From Fistulifera solaris (lineage: Eukaryota > Bacillariophyta > Bacillariophyceae > Naviculales > Stauroneidaceae), in the NCBI GenBank assembly GCA_030295235.1, contig AP026145.1:808501-872500 (forward strand): a stretch of 64,000 bases of DNA, given 5' to 3'. How positions within the stretch are numbered: position 1 is the stretch's first letter; the number at the start of each line of letters is the position of its first letter. This document shows, piece after piece, positions 32,601 through 42,556 of the stretch. Made by a program: the position numbers and the translations under genes. Below the pieces are notes generated by a model, which did no database searches, was not told where the DNA came from, and worked only from the letters and a program-made list of their open reading frames with translations.

Positions 32601-32617
32601 TTCGTTTGTTGTTGTGA
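26630..32617 (+). CDS. Large nuclear protein: Tudor-like repeats, TFIIS central domain, SPOC domain
   Basis: Four exons: 26630-26767, 26838-30068, 30193-30483 and 30544-32617; introns of 70, 124 and 60 nt, all GT-AG and phase 0. About 1,910 aa. The N-terminus has two Tudor/agenet-like units (GTFLFRVSFVGDD..IVRP and KRLFKVKFEGEDD..LVRP), then about 1,300 mostly helical residues without a named domain. A TFIIS-central-like segment follows (KRSLEDPRNKILQARVLTGD, ITPEKLVAMSVEELA), then a Pro-rich linker and a C-terminal SPOC domain (SPWNVLDQFLREKL, EIVVLRVVPCSD). TFIIS-central plus SPOC is the pairing of Bye1, PHF3 and DIDO1, which bind elongating RNA polymerase II; no PHD finger is seen, and Tudor-like units may take its place. 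One surplus base between 30686 and 30735 breaks the frame; corrected, the length is a multiple of three. Confidence 0.75.
26768..26837 (+). other. Intron 1 of the TFIIS/SPOC gene
   Basis: 70 nt, gtatgt...cacag, phase 0. Splicing joins DDWYDA to RIEAFLRQ and completes the first Tudor-like unit. Confidence 0.8.
30069..30192 (+). other. Intron 2 of the TFIIS/SPOC gene
   Basis: 124 nt, gtacgt...ggcag, phase 0; joins KVFSWL to GEHVKDDPRV. Other acceptors nearby are possible. Confidence 0.65.
30484..30543 (+). other. Intron 3 of the TFIIS/SPOC gene
   Basis: 60 nt, gtgagt...tcaag, phase 0. Its length is a multiple of three and it contains no in-frame stop, so retention would keep the frame. Confidence 0.65.
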
Positions 32618-32877
32618 ACGACATTGTATAATAGAAGACTGTTTTTGTTACAACCTTTAGTTATAGTCCGTACTGTACTCTTTAATTAGCTTGAGCCAAG
32701 GTTTGTATACGTAGAGGAAGACGAGCGACGGACAAACTGATCGTCATATTGCTCGCCATTTTCGCTTTTCGCACTTTTTCATTCTTTTTCTGTCTCTTCA
32801 TTCCTATTATCATCAAGTTTTATCAATTTTTCCTTATCATCTCTTTTTCTTCCTTTCTATTCACAAACACAACAATC

Positions 32878-33828
32878 ATGCCCCCCGTTCTGGATCCCTC
32901 TCAATCGAAAGTAGACGGTCTCGCGTTTTTAGGCTTGAGTTTCGCACGCGCTTCGGAGGTTGGTCACCCCGACAGTGTGACACACCAAACAGCGTTTGAT
33001 TTGAATGACATTCAAGATCGTGCCTACGAATATGTGTTTAGTACTAATGACGATGGCTGGCTCGTGGGAGGTGGGGAACCGTTGGATTCGTATAAATTAC
33101 CGGCCCCCGATAGTGCTCACGTGGAAATTATGCGCATCGGGACGTATCGACCCGAATGGGGTGGTCTCGATCGTGAGAAACTCATTGCGGCATTGCAATC
33201 GGGTGATATATTGATTCCGCAGATTGAAGTGGTTCCAACAGCCGTCGTGGCGAATGGAGATGTACCTCCGGAACTGGAAATACGATTCGATATGGACTAT
33301 GAAGTGGGTTCCGAAGACGAGTTCGTGAAGAGCAACGATGATCTTCCGGTCAATTGGCAGTTGCGATTTTTACACAATCAATTGTTTCACAAATTCCAAT
33401 TTCCTTCTCGTTTTTGTCCCGGTGCACATCATTCGACGATATTGCGCAAAGCCGAATTTCGAAGTTCCGCGCATCGGGATACTTATTTTCAACAATGCAA
33501 CAAAGTCGTCCGTCAGTGGAGACAACAGGGTGTTCAGCCTCTCGTGTGGGATCCCGCGAATGATACACCCGGAATTCAACGTCTGGCGTGTCAGTATCAA
33601 GGTCAAGTCGTTCATGAACCGGCGTATCAGTCCGGTCTGTACTTGTTTACCGATCGCACCCGCATTACGCATCATTTTGCTCCCAACTTTTTACCGCCCT
33701 ACAATACACCCGAAAAGCGTCACATCATTTACCAGTTCTTGAAAGAGCAGTGGAACGAAACGACACTATCGTGGCAACCCGTTGTCGCGAAGAAACGGAA
33801 ACTGGACGACGAACCGACGCGTGAATGA
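32878..33828 (+). CDS. Conserved-looking hypothetical protein (316 aa)
   Basis: The first good ATG is 32878 (MPPVLDPSQSK); the hydrophobic stretch before it is a T-rich leader. I do not recognise a family. Notable segments: RIGTYRPEWGGLDREKLIAAL, DLPVNWQLRFLHNQLFHKF, a His-rich FCPGAHHSTILRKAEFRSSAHRD split by conserved-looking residues, and GLYLFTDRTRITHHFAPNF near the end. The repeated H-x(0-1)-H/S-T patterns recall 2H-phosphoesterases but the spacing is not convincing. No signal peptide or membrane segment; the C-terminus is basic (KKRKLDDEP), a possible NLS. Intact frame. Confidence 0.65.
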   Translation: MPPVLDPSQSKVDGLAFLGLSFARASEVGHPDSVTHQTAFDLNDIQDRAYEYVFSTNDDGWLVGGGEPLDSYKLPAPDSAHVEIMRIGTYRPEWGGLDREKLIAALQSGDILIPQIEVVPTAVVANGDVPPELEIRFDMDYEVGSEDEFVKSNDDLPVNWQLRFLHNQLFHKFQFPSRFCPGAHHSTILRKAEFRSSAHRDTYFQQCNKVVRQWRQQGVQPLVWDPANDTPGIQRLACQYQGQVVHEPAYQSGLYLFTDRTRITHHFAPNFLPPYNTPEKRHIIYQFLKEQWNETTLSWQPVVAKKRKLDDEPTRE

Positions 33829-33939
33829 AGAACATCTTACAATGGCGATCTGAAAAGACAAACGTAATTTTTCTAAAGTTAATTAAAACGCTCATCATCA
33901 AAGCCGGTTTCATGTCTGCGACGCGTCGATCATTATTAT

Positions 33940-35408
33940 TTAGTCAAACCGCACCTTGGCCTTGCCCATGACGGACCACTCTCGTGGTTGTGACGACATG
34001 GAAGCCAAGCTTTCCCCCAGTCCTTCTTCTCGTGTCGCGGACATGTGACTGTATTGATGATACGAGGAATTTTGCCAGGTAACGAGCCACGCCAGTAGAA
34101 ATATCATACAAATTTGCAGTGTCGCCGATGCCCAAAATACGGCGGGATATTGCCAGTGAAACGGAAGCATCCAATTACATACAAAGGTAATGACGGGGAG
34201 TCCTTGAAACCAGATACAGCCCAAGAAACCCAGTACACCATAAAATTGCTTCAATGATGGCACTTTGGTTTGATAGCCCGTTTGCATACACGATCCCAAA
34301 AACAGCAGACCCAGACCGACACGAGTGATCATCAGTATTTTGCCCGGCAAATGAGAATAACTGTGATACGTATCAAAGTCATCATTGTACGTTCGACCCC
34401 ATTGGGCGAGTCCCATGTGCCATACAATCACCAATCCACTGGCAATGCCGGTCGCATTGAGACGCATCACTCCCGACAATGGCTTGGCGACATCCTGCAG
34501 TAGATGCTGCACCGTACTTCCACTACTCGAAATGACATCCGACGGCAACGTCCATCCATTCCCAATCGATAGCAAAAGAGAACAATCAACGCATCGCAGA
34601 CGGCCTCCAACTGCGTTGCGAGACAATCGAGCGCATAATTGCCATATCCGTTGTAATGATACATTTCCAAATGACCCACTTCACACAAGGAACTCAAACA
34701 ATCCAGTGCCGCTGCCACGGTAATCCACAATGCCGCGGCATGGACGGTGCGTTTGTTTTTCTTCCGGGCGACACGAAACACGACATTGGAGACGAGCCAC
34801 AACAAAATGATGAGGCCCAAAATACAGGACCACTCGTGCACCAATAACAAGTGTCCTTCATCGTACGACATTTGCGTGGTTTTCCGGGCTTTGTCATTTC
34901 CGTAATAATTCCACGTCGTAATTTCGTAATACACGTTGGGGACGGCACCATCTTGTAAATATTGTTCCAAGGAACAGTCATCGACCACAAAATAATAATA
35001 CCGCGGCGTATCAATTTTCATGGCTTCATCGTTCGGATCCGCTATATTAATTGTTTTCACGGCTTGCCATTTGCCACCTTTCGGTGCCAACGGACCGGTT
35101 CCTTTGACCACAAAGGACAAATCGGATGTCGTCATGGCGTATTTGATTTTATCGGTACAAATGGTCGCTTTTTGAAATTTACTCCAGACCGTATCATTGT
35201 AGACACGAAATTTCAGATGTTGATCGTTGGGATACGGATCATCAATGCCCAGACGGACCGTGAGACGTCCTCCTTTCGGGCCGACGACAAAACTCGACAA
35301 GACTTTTTCCGTGTTCACGCCACTGAGTCGAAAATAGCCGCGTGTGCGTTTGGCAGATACGGTCGGGAGCCAGCAAAATAACAGTAAGAATAATCGTAAT
35401 GGCATCAT
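33940..35408 (-). CDS. GPR180/TMEM145-like seven-helix membrane protein (frame break)
   Basis: Signal peptide MMPLRLFLLLFCWLPTVSA, then an extracellular beta-rich domain of about 200 residues (RTRGYFRLSGVN, YYYFVVDDCSLEQYL), then seven hydrophobic segments starting at HEWSCILGLIILLWLV. The pattern matches the GPR180/TMEM145 'rhodopsin-like GPCR transmembrane' family (PF10192), including the GNGWTLPSDV loop. Human members are poorly understood surface or Golgi receptors. The frame breaks within the helical domain at the A run 34574-34577 (minus-strand TTTT): one more T would join ALIVLF to LLSIGNGWTL and give exactly 489 aa. Literally read, the first frame ends early at 34467. The tail is cytosolic and Ser/Glu-rich. 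Confidence 0.75.
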
Positions 35409-35974
35409 CTTTGGAGAAGAATCGAGTTATATGGAGAAAGGGATTATGATGAATCGGACCGTCACGAGAATAGGGAAAGATCCGCGAAAAAAGTGGGGCA
35501 TACGAATATGAATATGAGCCACAAAGCGGTCATCGGTGCACAGCAAACTCGCCGAAAAAAAGTCATTCGGACAAAACGACGACCCGTGTTTCAAATGTAC
35601 TCTAAGGGTTATATATATAGAAATAAAGATAAGTTTTTATTAATAACGAACTAATACCGGAGCGAATTTTGCCCGAGTGCTAAGGAGGTGATCGCAAATC
35701 CTTAGTTAATATGATCGAGTGACAGTCTAAAGCTAATTTGAATAAGTAAACGGAAGAGGTAGAAGAGACTAATTTCATTGCGCTTGTAAAAAGTAGTCAA
35801 TGAGCGAACCTTGCGAACCAACTCGGCCGAGCCTATTCTTGGCGTCCAATCTTCCGTCTATTCAATATTTTTGATTCAGAAGACAGTCTCGTAATAATAA
35901 GAACACACTTTGCTTTCAGCAATAAGGACATTTTGAACAGTGAGAGATTTGCCCAAAGGCGCAACTGAACTGCC
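35409..35974. other. Intergenic, 0.57 kb
   Basis: 5' flank of the GPR180-like gene with a tatatatatag stretch near 35620. Nothing else recognised. Confidence 0.5.
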
Positions 35975-36373
35975 CTACTTCCAAAAATGATTCTCCTTTC
36001 GCGACTCTGTTTCTTCCTTCCGTCGCAATTCATTTTCTTGCAAAATTTCTCGGCTCCGCTGTTCAATCTTCTTTAGAAAGGCGGGTTCCGAATGTCGACG
36101 ATTCGGTAGCATGAATCGTTTCTGAGCCTCCATCGCATTGTCGAGATTCTCTTGCCAAGTACTGTTGTGGGCGTTCTCGATCATGGCTTGCAGTTGGGCT
36201 TCTTGGAATGTGCGGGCGCGTTTCGAGTCCCATTCTTCTACAACATAGTTTCTTTTGAAGACTGACCAAGAGATCCAGCCAATGGCGAGGGAACCGATCA
36301 GTGTCCCAGCGACAAAGAGTGGGAATTTCTGTTCGAGGAAGGCTCGTGCGCTGTGCGGATAGCGATGTCTCAT
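35975..36373 (-). CDS. Small single-pass membrane protein (132 aa)
   Basis: From ATG 36373: a basic N-terminus (MRHRYPHSARAFLEQK), one hydrophobic span about 19-41 (FPLFVAGTLIGSLAIGWISW), then a charged, helical tail rich in Arg, Gln and Glu (REILQENELRRKEETE). The Arg-rich start followed by one anchor resembles small inner-mitochondrial-membrane proteins; this is only a resemblance. Family not recognised. Intact frame. Confidence 0.5.
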   Translation of the reverse strand: MRHRYPHSARAFLEQKFPLFVAGTLIGSLAIGWISWSVFKRNYVVEEWDSKRARTFQEAQLQAMIENAHNSTWQENLDNAMEAQKRFMLPNRRHSEPAFLKKIEQRSREILQENELRRKEETESRKENHFWK

Positions 36374-36884
36374 CTTGATTGCTTTCAATTCGCCAGAGTA
36401 TTATTCAACCTTCCAGTAGATACTAAAGCTCGTATTTACAACATGATGTATCGCATTGTGTTCATCATTTCCATCGTTGCGTCGTCGCGTGCTCTTTTAT
36501 GCTGACTACGTCGTCGTAGTCGAGGAAGGAGGAAAAAGTGAAAGTGAGTGTTATGGCCGAAAGGAGAAGGTGCTCTAAATCGGAAACAAGCTAAAATAAT
36601 AGATGTTCCGTTAATACTAATACCTTTGTCGGAGCGGCTCTATTTTGTTTTGAGCATAGGATTCGTGATTTGGTCTCGTGATTGATGCCCTGACCATTGG
36701 GTCGACCGCCCGCTCTCGTATTTTATTACGGGTATAATTGGTGGGAAAACGCTCGACTTGTCATGCTATTTACACAATTGATTATAACGATATACTAATT
36801 ACCTTCACTTGAATCAAATAACCGATAAAAAACTTGGCGGAAAGACGGGTTGGGCTAACTCCGAGGATACGCGTTGCCGAAGTT
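36374..36884. other. Intergenic, 0.5 kb, divergent promoter region
   Basis: Between the small membrane protein (minus) and the basic nuclear-type protein (plus). Nothing recognised. Confidence 0.5.
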
Positions 36885-38412
36885 ATGAATTCCACTCGAA
36901 AACGAAAATCGCGTTCTCCTCCGAGGGAGCGCGATTCGCATCTGACCCCTGAATCGAAGCAACGCCGGGTCCGAGGTCAAAATGCGGCGGGCAAGGAAGC
37001 ATCTGGCCCTACGTTTGAACAAGCTAGTGCAACGAATTCGTCCCAACGCCGGAGCCTAAGAACTACTACAAAATCAAACGCTGAACCTACGAAAACAGAT
37101 AAAGTACAAGAAAGCACCCCTATTTCGTCCGAAGACAATGATCAGACATCTTCTTCGTCAAAAAGACACAACACAAGGCTACGGAATGGCATACACAAAG
37201 CGCGGCAGAAGGTAAGCCAGCGTTGCGAGATTAATCTCTACGCACTTCGCTTGAAAATTTATCACGAAGCTGTCTTCTCATGGTCTTGCTTTCGTCTTCG
37301 CTTATCTTCTCTTTTGTTACTAAAAAGATCGAAATATACGACAGTCCTAAGGATGAAACGGAAGAGAAAGAGAAAGAGAAAACAGCTCTAATAGATTCAT
37401 GTGCTCGAGAATTAGCGGAGTTGGATAATGACTCTTTTCAAAGAGCTCGCTTTCGCGACGCCAATAAAATCTTTGAGAAACTTCTTTTACCGATGCATTT
37501 TCCTGGAATCATAAAGCACAGCGGAGAGAGCAAGTTCTTCGAGGGCTGCCTTGTGATATTGACGAACTGCTCGCTCATCAAACTCCAGATGATTCCGATA
37601 CTGATGATAATGAGGAGTATGAATTTGGTAAGACTGGCAAAATGATTTGCAATAGATCTCCTCAAGACAAAGGACTAATTGAATTAAGTCATAAACCAAG
37701 CTCCAGAAAGCAGCGTTCGCGTATCAAAACCAGCCTTCGAAATTCGGTGACACGTGTCGACGACGACGTTGCGTTTAGAATGTACCAGGAAGTACAATCG
37801 CGGAAACTACACCGACAGACGAGCGGAGCGAAAGCATCATGCTCTCTTGTGTCAATTCAATGCAATGGTGTCAGCAGTGAAGCATCCATATTCACGGATG
37901 TTCCAGATGGTAAAACACCTGTTTTGCTGCCCGCCATTCAACCTCGCGATGTTGTCAATGGAAAACGAATGTCCGTTACAAAAGCCAAGGAGCTATCAAA
38001 ACAGTTAGGGTCTTATGACTGTCGCTACGGTTTGCCCGATATTTCAAACGAAAGAGAGCAAAGTGGAAGACGGCGGAGAGTGTTTGCGGGGAGAACACGA
38101 ACGATTTGGACCCGAAGAGAGGACGCTCCTGGAAAACCTACTTCGCCTTCGGCGCAGCCTACGTATACCTCTATCATTACAGGAGAGACGTTGCCAGCTG
38201 GGTCACACAAGAGACCATTGCCAGTTAAGGTCGGTCTTAAAGTCAACGGCAAGATCGTGACGGTAGACAAAAATGAAAAGTTTAGCGCCGATTCCCTCGA
38301 CAAAATTGATGAAATTAATAAAGCTCTTGAGAGCGGATCAACTTCGAAGAAATCGAGCAATGCTAAGCAGTCAAACCATCACCAAAATGGCAGTCGTAAA
38401 AGAGCACGCTGA
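36885..38412 (+). CDS. Basic, probably nuclear, hypothetical protein (frame break)
   Basis: Exon 1 (36885-37211) starts MNSTRKRKSRSPPRER, strongly basic with several NLS-like clusters. A 116-nt phase-0 intron follows; exon 2 is 37328-38412. Exon 2 has a charged helical stretch (DETEEKEKEK, ARELAELDNDSFQRARF), an acidic part (DDSDTDDNEEYEFG), and a compact-looking C-terminal part with LPVKVGLKVNGKIVTVDKNE before a basic end (GSRKRAR). The frame changes between 37475 and 37560; one added base makes the coding length 1,413 nt (470 aa). No domain recognised. Confidence 0.5.
37212..37327 (+). other. Intron in basic hypothetical gene
   Basis: gtaagc...aaaag, 116 nt, phase 0. The acceptor is not pyrimidine-rich right at the AG, so confidence is moderate. 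Confidence 0.55.
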
Positions 38413-39016
38413 AGGACGTTCATTTTCAATTGGATTTCAACGCCCCTAACTTGTATGCGGCATTTCTCTCTTGTTAGGAGAGAGCGACGGAAAACAAAGT
38501 GTATGAGCTTCTTAGTCCTAAACTCGTGTCATACATTCTCTTGGAATCAGCATACTTCAAATATCTTCTTTTGTAGAAACAGTTGCAGTTTACTTTAGGA
38601 TCCGGAAAAGAATGAGATCACGTTGTTACATTGTTAATAAAACATAGGTACATAGCCGGTTCCGTCCACAGAATCTATTGTATCGCTGACCGATAGCCAA
38701 TTCGCTTCGCATTCTTGGCAACGCTTAGCCTGACTTGGATCCAGATGAAGCATAATTAGGTGCTGGATACAATGCAGTTTGTAAGATAAACAGCCTAGAT
38801 GAATGGGAATCCATACTTGCTAACTCGTGTTTCCATCCATGACTCAAGACTGATTCAGTGATTACGTCATCAGCCCTTTTTCGCGAAAAATGAAAAATCG
38901 CCGCAACAAGAACCACATCATCGATTGGACGCAAAAGGAGAGAATAATAATAGTCCAGGCAAACTGGTGCTCCAGAGTTTCCTGCTTGTATTGCTCGAAT
39001 CAACAAAAGACCAACC
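38413..39016. other. Intergenic, 0.6 kb
   Basis: 3' flank of the basic protein gene and promoter of the selenoprotein gene. Nothing recognised. Confidence 0.5.
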
Positions 39017-39856
39017 ATGCGGGTCTTTGTCGCTACTGCCGCTTTGGCGGCTTTGGCAGTCAGTGCTACTGCATTCCAGCCTCACAAATTGTCATCGAGA
39101 AGCCTCTTTGCGCCTTCCACCAGCATCTTGGCTAGTTCGGCTGTTGATAAAACAAATGGTGCCCCCTGCGCCATGCCTGACAATGTGGGAGTGCCCACTG
39201 GAGTCACGGCTAAAACACTGAGATCGGCTGTTCTGACGAACGCCGACGGCGAATCGGTTCGATTGGGTGATAAAATGGGCCCCGGCACGTCGGTCGTGAT
39301 TTTCCTTCGTCACATGGGATGACTTTACTGCTGGAGTTATGCCAAGTCATGGTGTGAACTCCAGCAAAAGGAAGGATCGAAGGATATTGCCGGTCCTATC
39401 TTTGTCAGTATCGGTGACCAGGAAAAGCTCGAACTCTTCTTGGAAAAGAACCCGTACGTTTCGCGTGAGCAGATTTTGGTCGATAACTACAACGATTTTT
39501 CCGCGTACAAAGCGGCTGGATTCGGACGTTTTGATGAACAAGACAAAGAAACGATCAAGGCAGCTAAAGATAACATGGCCTCACCTGACCTGGGCGGGTG
39601 GAAGGGCGCGCTGACTTACCTATCAAGTGTGGGTAAACTATCTCCCATTCCCGCCGACATGAAGTTCGGTCAAATTCCGGAAGGCGTATTGCGCCTTGGT
39701 GGAACCTTTGTTGTTTCTGGAAATGACATTGTGTACCGATGGAGTGATCGACTTCCGGGCGACCACCCTGACATTGAGAAGGTGTGGAGCATTGCGAAGG
39801 AGGCGTCTCAGAAGAAAGGAATCTTTCCCCAGGTCTCAAAAATCTTTGGTCTGTAA
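39017..39856 (+). CDS. Plastid peroxiredoxin-like selenoprotein (AhpC/TSA-2 type), Sec encoded by TGA 39320-39322
   Basis: One continuous 840-nt frame contains a single internal TGA. The start MRVFVATAALAALAVSATA-FQP is a diatom plastid presequence. The thioredoxin-fold domain follows (SVRLGDKMGPGTSVVIF), with FLRHMG-U-LYC at codons 96-105: in AhpC/TSA-2 (PRXL2/FAM213-like) proteins this position is the redox Cys of FLR-x2-G-C-x2-C, so the TGA replaces it and makes a U-x2-C motif. After the TGA the frame runs on without a stop: SIGDQEKLELFLEKNPYVS, ALTYLSSVGKLSP, PEGVLRLGGTFVV and VYRWSDRLPGDHP, typical of the family. A SECIS-like hairpin lies 3' of the stop. Length is 279 aa with Sec102. Likely role: peroxide or thiol redox reactions in the plastid. 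A true nonsense mutation is the alternative, but the exact match to the catalytic position and the SECIS argue against it. Confidence 0.9.
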
Positions 39857-39910
39857 TATATTTTGGAAGCAACTAAATGAAGAGTAGCGGTACGGGGTTT
39901 GTATGTGTCG

Positions 39911-39966
39911 AGGTTCTGAACTGTGCATGACGCTGTGACAATATGGATCGTTACAGCTGAAGAAAC
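39911..39966 (+). promoter_or_regulatory. SECIS element (selenocysteine insertion) in 3' UTR
   Basis: The core ATGA is at 39927-39930. An 8-bp helix pairs gctgtgac (39932-39939) with gttacagc (39950-39957) around loop aatatggatc, whose first two bases are the conserved unpaired AA. The 3' half of the quartet, TGA, is at 39958-39960. Below it, ggttct (39912-39917) can pair with agaaac (39961-39966). This is the eukaryotic SECIS layout (ATGA ... AA ... GA), about 70 nt after the stop. Confidence 0.85.
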
Positions 39967-40386
39967 AAAGGAAAATTCGAGGCATACTGTATTCACGGCT
40001 CTTGCTCTAAACTAATTGATGATCAACTTAGCCGCTATTTGTTTCTTGAGTTGCGTTGGGCTGCAAAGGCATGACAAACGAGCTGCAGAAAGCTGATGAA
40101 AATTAGAAGCCTGTTAGCTCTAGTACCGGTAGGATAGTCTGCTCAAGTTGATCCGTTAAATACGGAGTAACTTAGCCTCTAATGAATGAGTGACTATAGC
40201 GACTATAGCTTTTAGTGTAAAACATTGTTCAACGAAGACATCGGACTTTAATTAGGAAACGTAAAGAGCACGCCTGTCGACATCCCTTTTTCTCAGCGAG
40301 CGAGAACACGATTGCAAATGCTTGCAGAGAGCGCTGCTTTGCACAATTTATTCCCCATTTTCTCTTTTTGGTGCACAAGACCAACA
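39967..40386. other. Intergenic, 0.4 kb after the SECIS
   Basis: Contains the second copy of the dispersed 20-mer and the promoter of the kinesin-like gene. Nothing else recognised. Confidence 0.5.
40202..40221 (+). repeat. Dispersed exact 20-mer, copy B
   Basis: Identical to 12377-12396. Immediately upstream, gactatagc is repeated once more (40191-40209). Confidence 0.75.
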
Positions 40387-42556
40387 ATGTGTTCAGTAAG
40401 CGATCAGATATCACACTCTTCACCGCTTCCCGTTTCAGTTCGCACCGTTTTACGCGTGCGGCCGTTTCTGAAGAGAGAGCGCGATGATTCTGAAGTTTTG
40501 AAACCGATCGACACATCGACAGTCGTCATGGGGCCGCAGCCAGCGGTTCAAATGCTCTCGCCCTCCTCTGCTCTTGTGAAGCAAACAATAGACCCTGAGA
40601 ACAATCATGATGAAGACTTCTCGTTTGATCTTGTTCTAAGGTCGACCTCGACACAAGAAGACATGTACTTCGCGTTCGGATCCAATATAGCGCAACAAGC
40701 CATGGAGCCATTAAAGGCTTCAAAGGACCACGACAATATCCGCACTTCCTTGATTATTAGCATGGGGCTTTCCAACTCGGGAAAAACGTTTTCTTGTTGG
40801 GGTGATCATTGTCTGTCTACTCAAAAGCTGCCACAGGACGGCATGTTACCTCGCATTTTGGATTCATTATTTGCTCAGTCAGCGCACTTTGTCGAAAAAA
40901 AGCAAGGGCTTTCTTTTGGAGTCGAAATATCGGTCGTTCAAGTGGGCAACCGTGATGGTGTTATCAAAGATCTGCTCAAGTCGTCGTCTCGCCGCTCGAT
41001 TCGCTCGACAATATCGTCCTTTTCTCGTCAACGGAATGTCGACAGCCCCTTTCCAAGTCACAATTCCGTCATGATTGAACAGGATCCGACGTCACTGGAA
41101 TGTAGGCTGAAAAATCAGCAGCGGAAGCTTTGTCTATCATGGGAAGAAGCAAGACTGGCGTTGAAGAAAGCTGCTAAAATCCGACATGACAACGGGAGAC
41201 CTGGCCACGTGCTAGTACAAGCTCGACCCGTCATGGTGAATCGATCGCACAAAATAGTTGAAAAGGGAGGAATGATAGCCATTTTGGAAATGGAGAGTCT
41301 CGATAACGGAAAGAAAATCAGGGCCGGAAGAATCAAAGATACTATTCCCAACCGGACCGATGCATATGGGTCCGTGATGCAATGCCTTCGGGTGGCTCTC
41401 GACAACCAAAATGACCCCATTAATGCAAAGAACGTACCGTTCGTCCAACACAAAGTAACAACGCTACTGCAGTCCATGTTCTCGCCCGAAAATACTGATT
41501 CCACTGACGTGACTGTGCTCGTGACGGCATATCCTGGAGATCGCGATTACATAGAGAAGAAAAGAGCTCCTCAGGGACATGCAGCTTCTTCGCGAAAAAA
41601 GTCGAACAACTCATGTGATTTCTGGAATGTCTACAAGTAGAAGTACAAAAGTGAGCTCGAAGCTAATGGCGCCTATGAGTGCACTAGTCGGAAACATACT
41701 AGTCGTCTTCGAAAACAAAGCCATGACTTCTCTGACGGGGGCGAAAGAAAAGTTAAAGAGGAAAAGGCCGCCAATGAACGAAATAGTTCTGGAAATTTAC
41801 CATCAAGGGTCCTTGCCACCAAAAGCAAGAATCCTCTTGATGTTAATGTAACGATGAAACGATTCGACATGTCAGTCGAAGATGTTGTACCTCTACCGCC
41901 GCCACCTGTTGCTCCTGGATATCGGCCGAGTTCGGCATTGCTTCATCAACGCCTGTCTGAACCACGAATTTTGTCTCCCCGTCGAATGCCAGTTCGCAAG
42001 GCGTCGGCCCCTGTTGAAGAGACGATATCATTTGCCGAGACACGTCTCACTCTCGCTGATTTCCCAGGGGTGGTAGTCCCTCAGAGTCTCGTGCCAAAGA
42101 AAGAGCTCAAAGAAGAAAAAAGAGGTCGAAGATGATGAGAGTTACATTAACCTGATGGAGGACCACGATGAAGGATATCATGTCGGCCAGCAAGAAAAGG
42201 CGCCAGTCGCCTTTTCGACATCTGATTCGGTGCATCTTTCTGATCGCGCTTTCAAGTTTCGGAACACTTTATTAGAAAAGCGGGTAGAATTTTTGAGCGA
42301 AGAAAACGGTTACCTACGAGCTGAGAATGAGAGTATCAAACGTGAGCTGATGTACTTGAAGCAGGAGCTTGAAAATAGATCTAACGTGGAGTTGCGTTGG
42401 AAAGCGTCAAATAGTATAACAAAGGCGCATGCAGAGGAAACTTGTACGTTTGGCCGTCATAACCAACCCTCTTATTCGAGTTCTTCTGGTTCAGGATCCA
42501 CCCGAAGTCACACGAAAGGGCCCTCCGTCTCCGATATTACCAATAGATACCCCTAA
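40387..42556 (+). pseudogene. Degenerate kinesin-like protein, several frame breaks
   Basis: ATG 40387 (or 40318) opens a kinesin-like head: VSVRTVLRVRPFLKRER, then the P-loop GLSNSGKTFS. Where kinesins have the switch I NxxSSRSH and switch II DLAGSE, this protein has DNGRPGHVLVQARP and AILEMESLDNGKK, so ATP-driven motility is doubtful. The head's end is recognisable (VQHKVTTLLQSMF, VTVLVTAYPGD). Past 41555 the frame changes about three times within 100 bases (41562, about 41600, about 41650), and one candidate frame meets a TGA. Coding resumes (VEDVVPLPPPPVAPGY), shifts again in the six-A run near 42115, and ends with a coiled coil (LEKRVEFLSEENGYLRAENE). The dense damage favours a decaying gene, though errors cannot be excluded. 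Confidence 0.6.

Noticed and set aside
34467-34626. Two overlapping membrane protein genes on the minus strand
   Set aside because: The second part begins inside a helix of the same receptor fold; a one-base break joins them exactly.
39017-39322. Short 101-codon protein ending at the TGA, separate from a second gene at 39440
   Set aside because: The frame continues unchanged after the TGA with conserved family sequence, and a SECIS hairpin follows, so one selenoprotein gene is the better reading.
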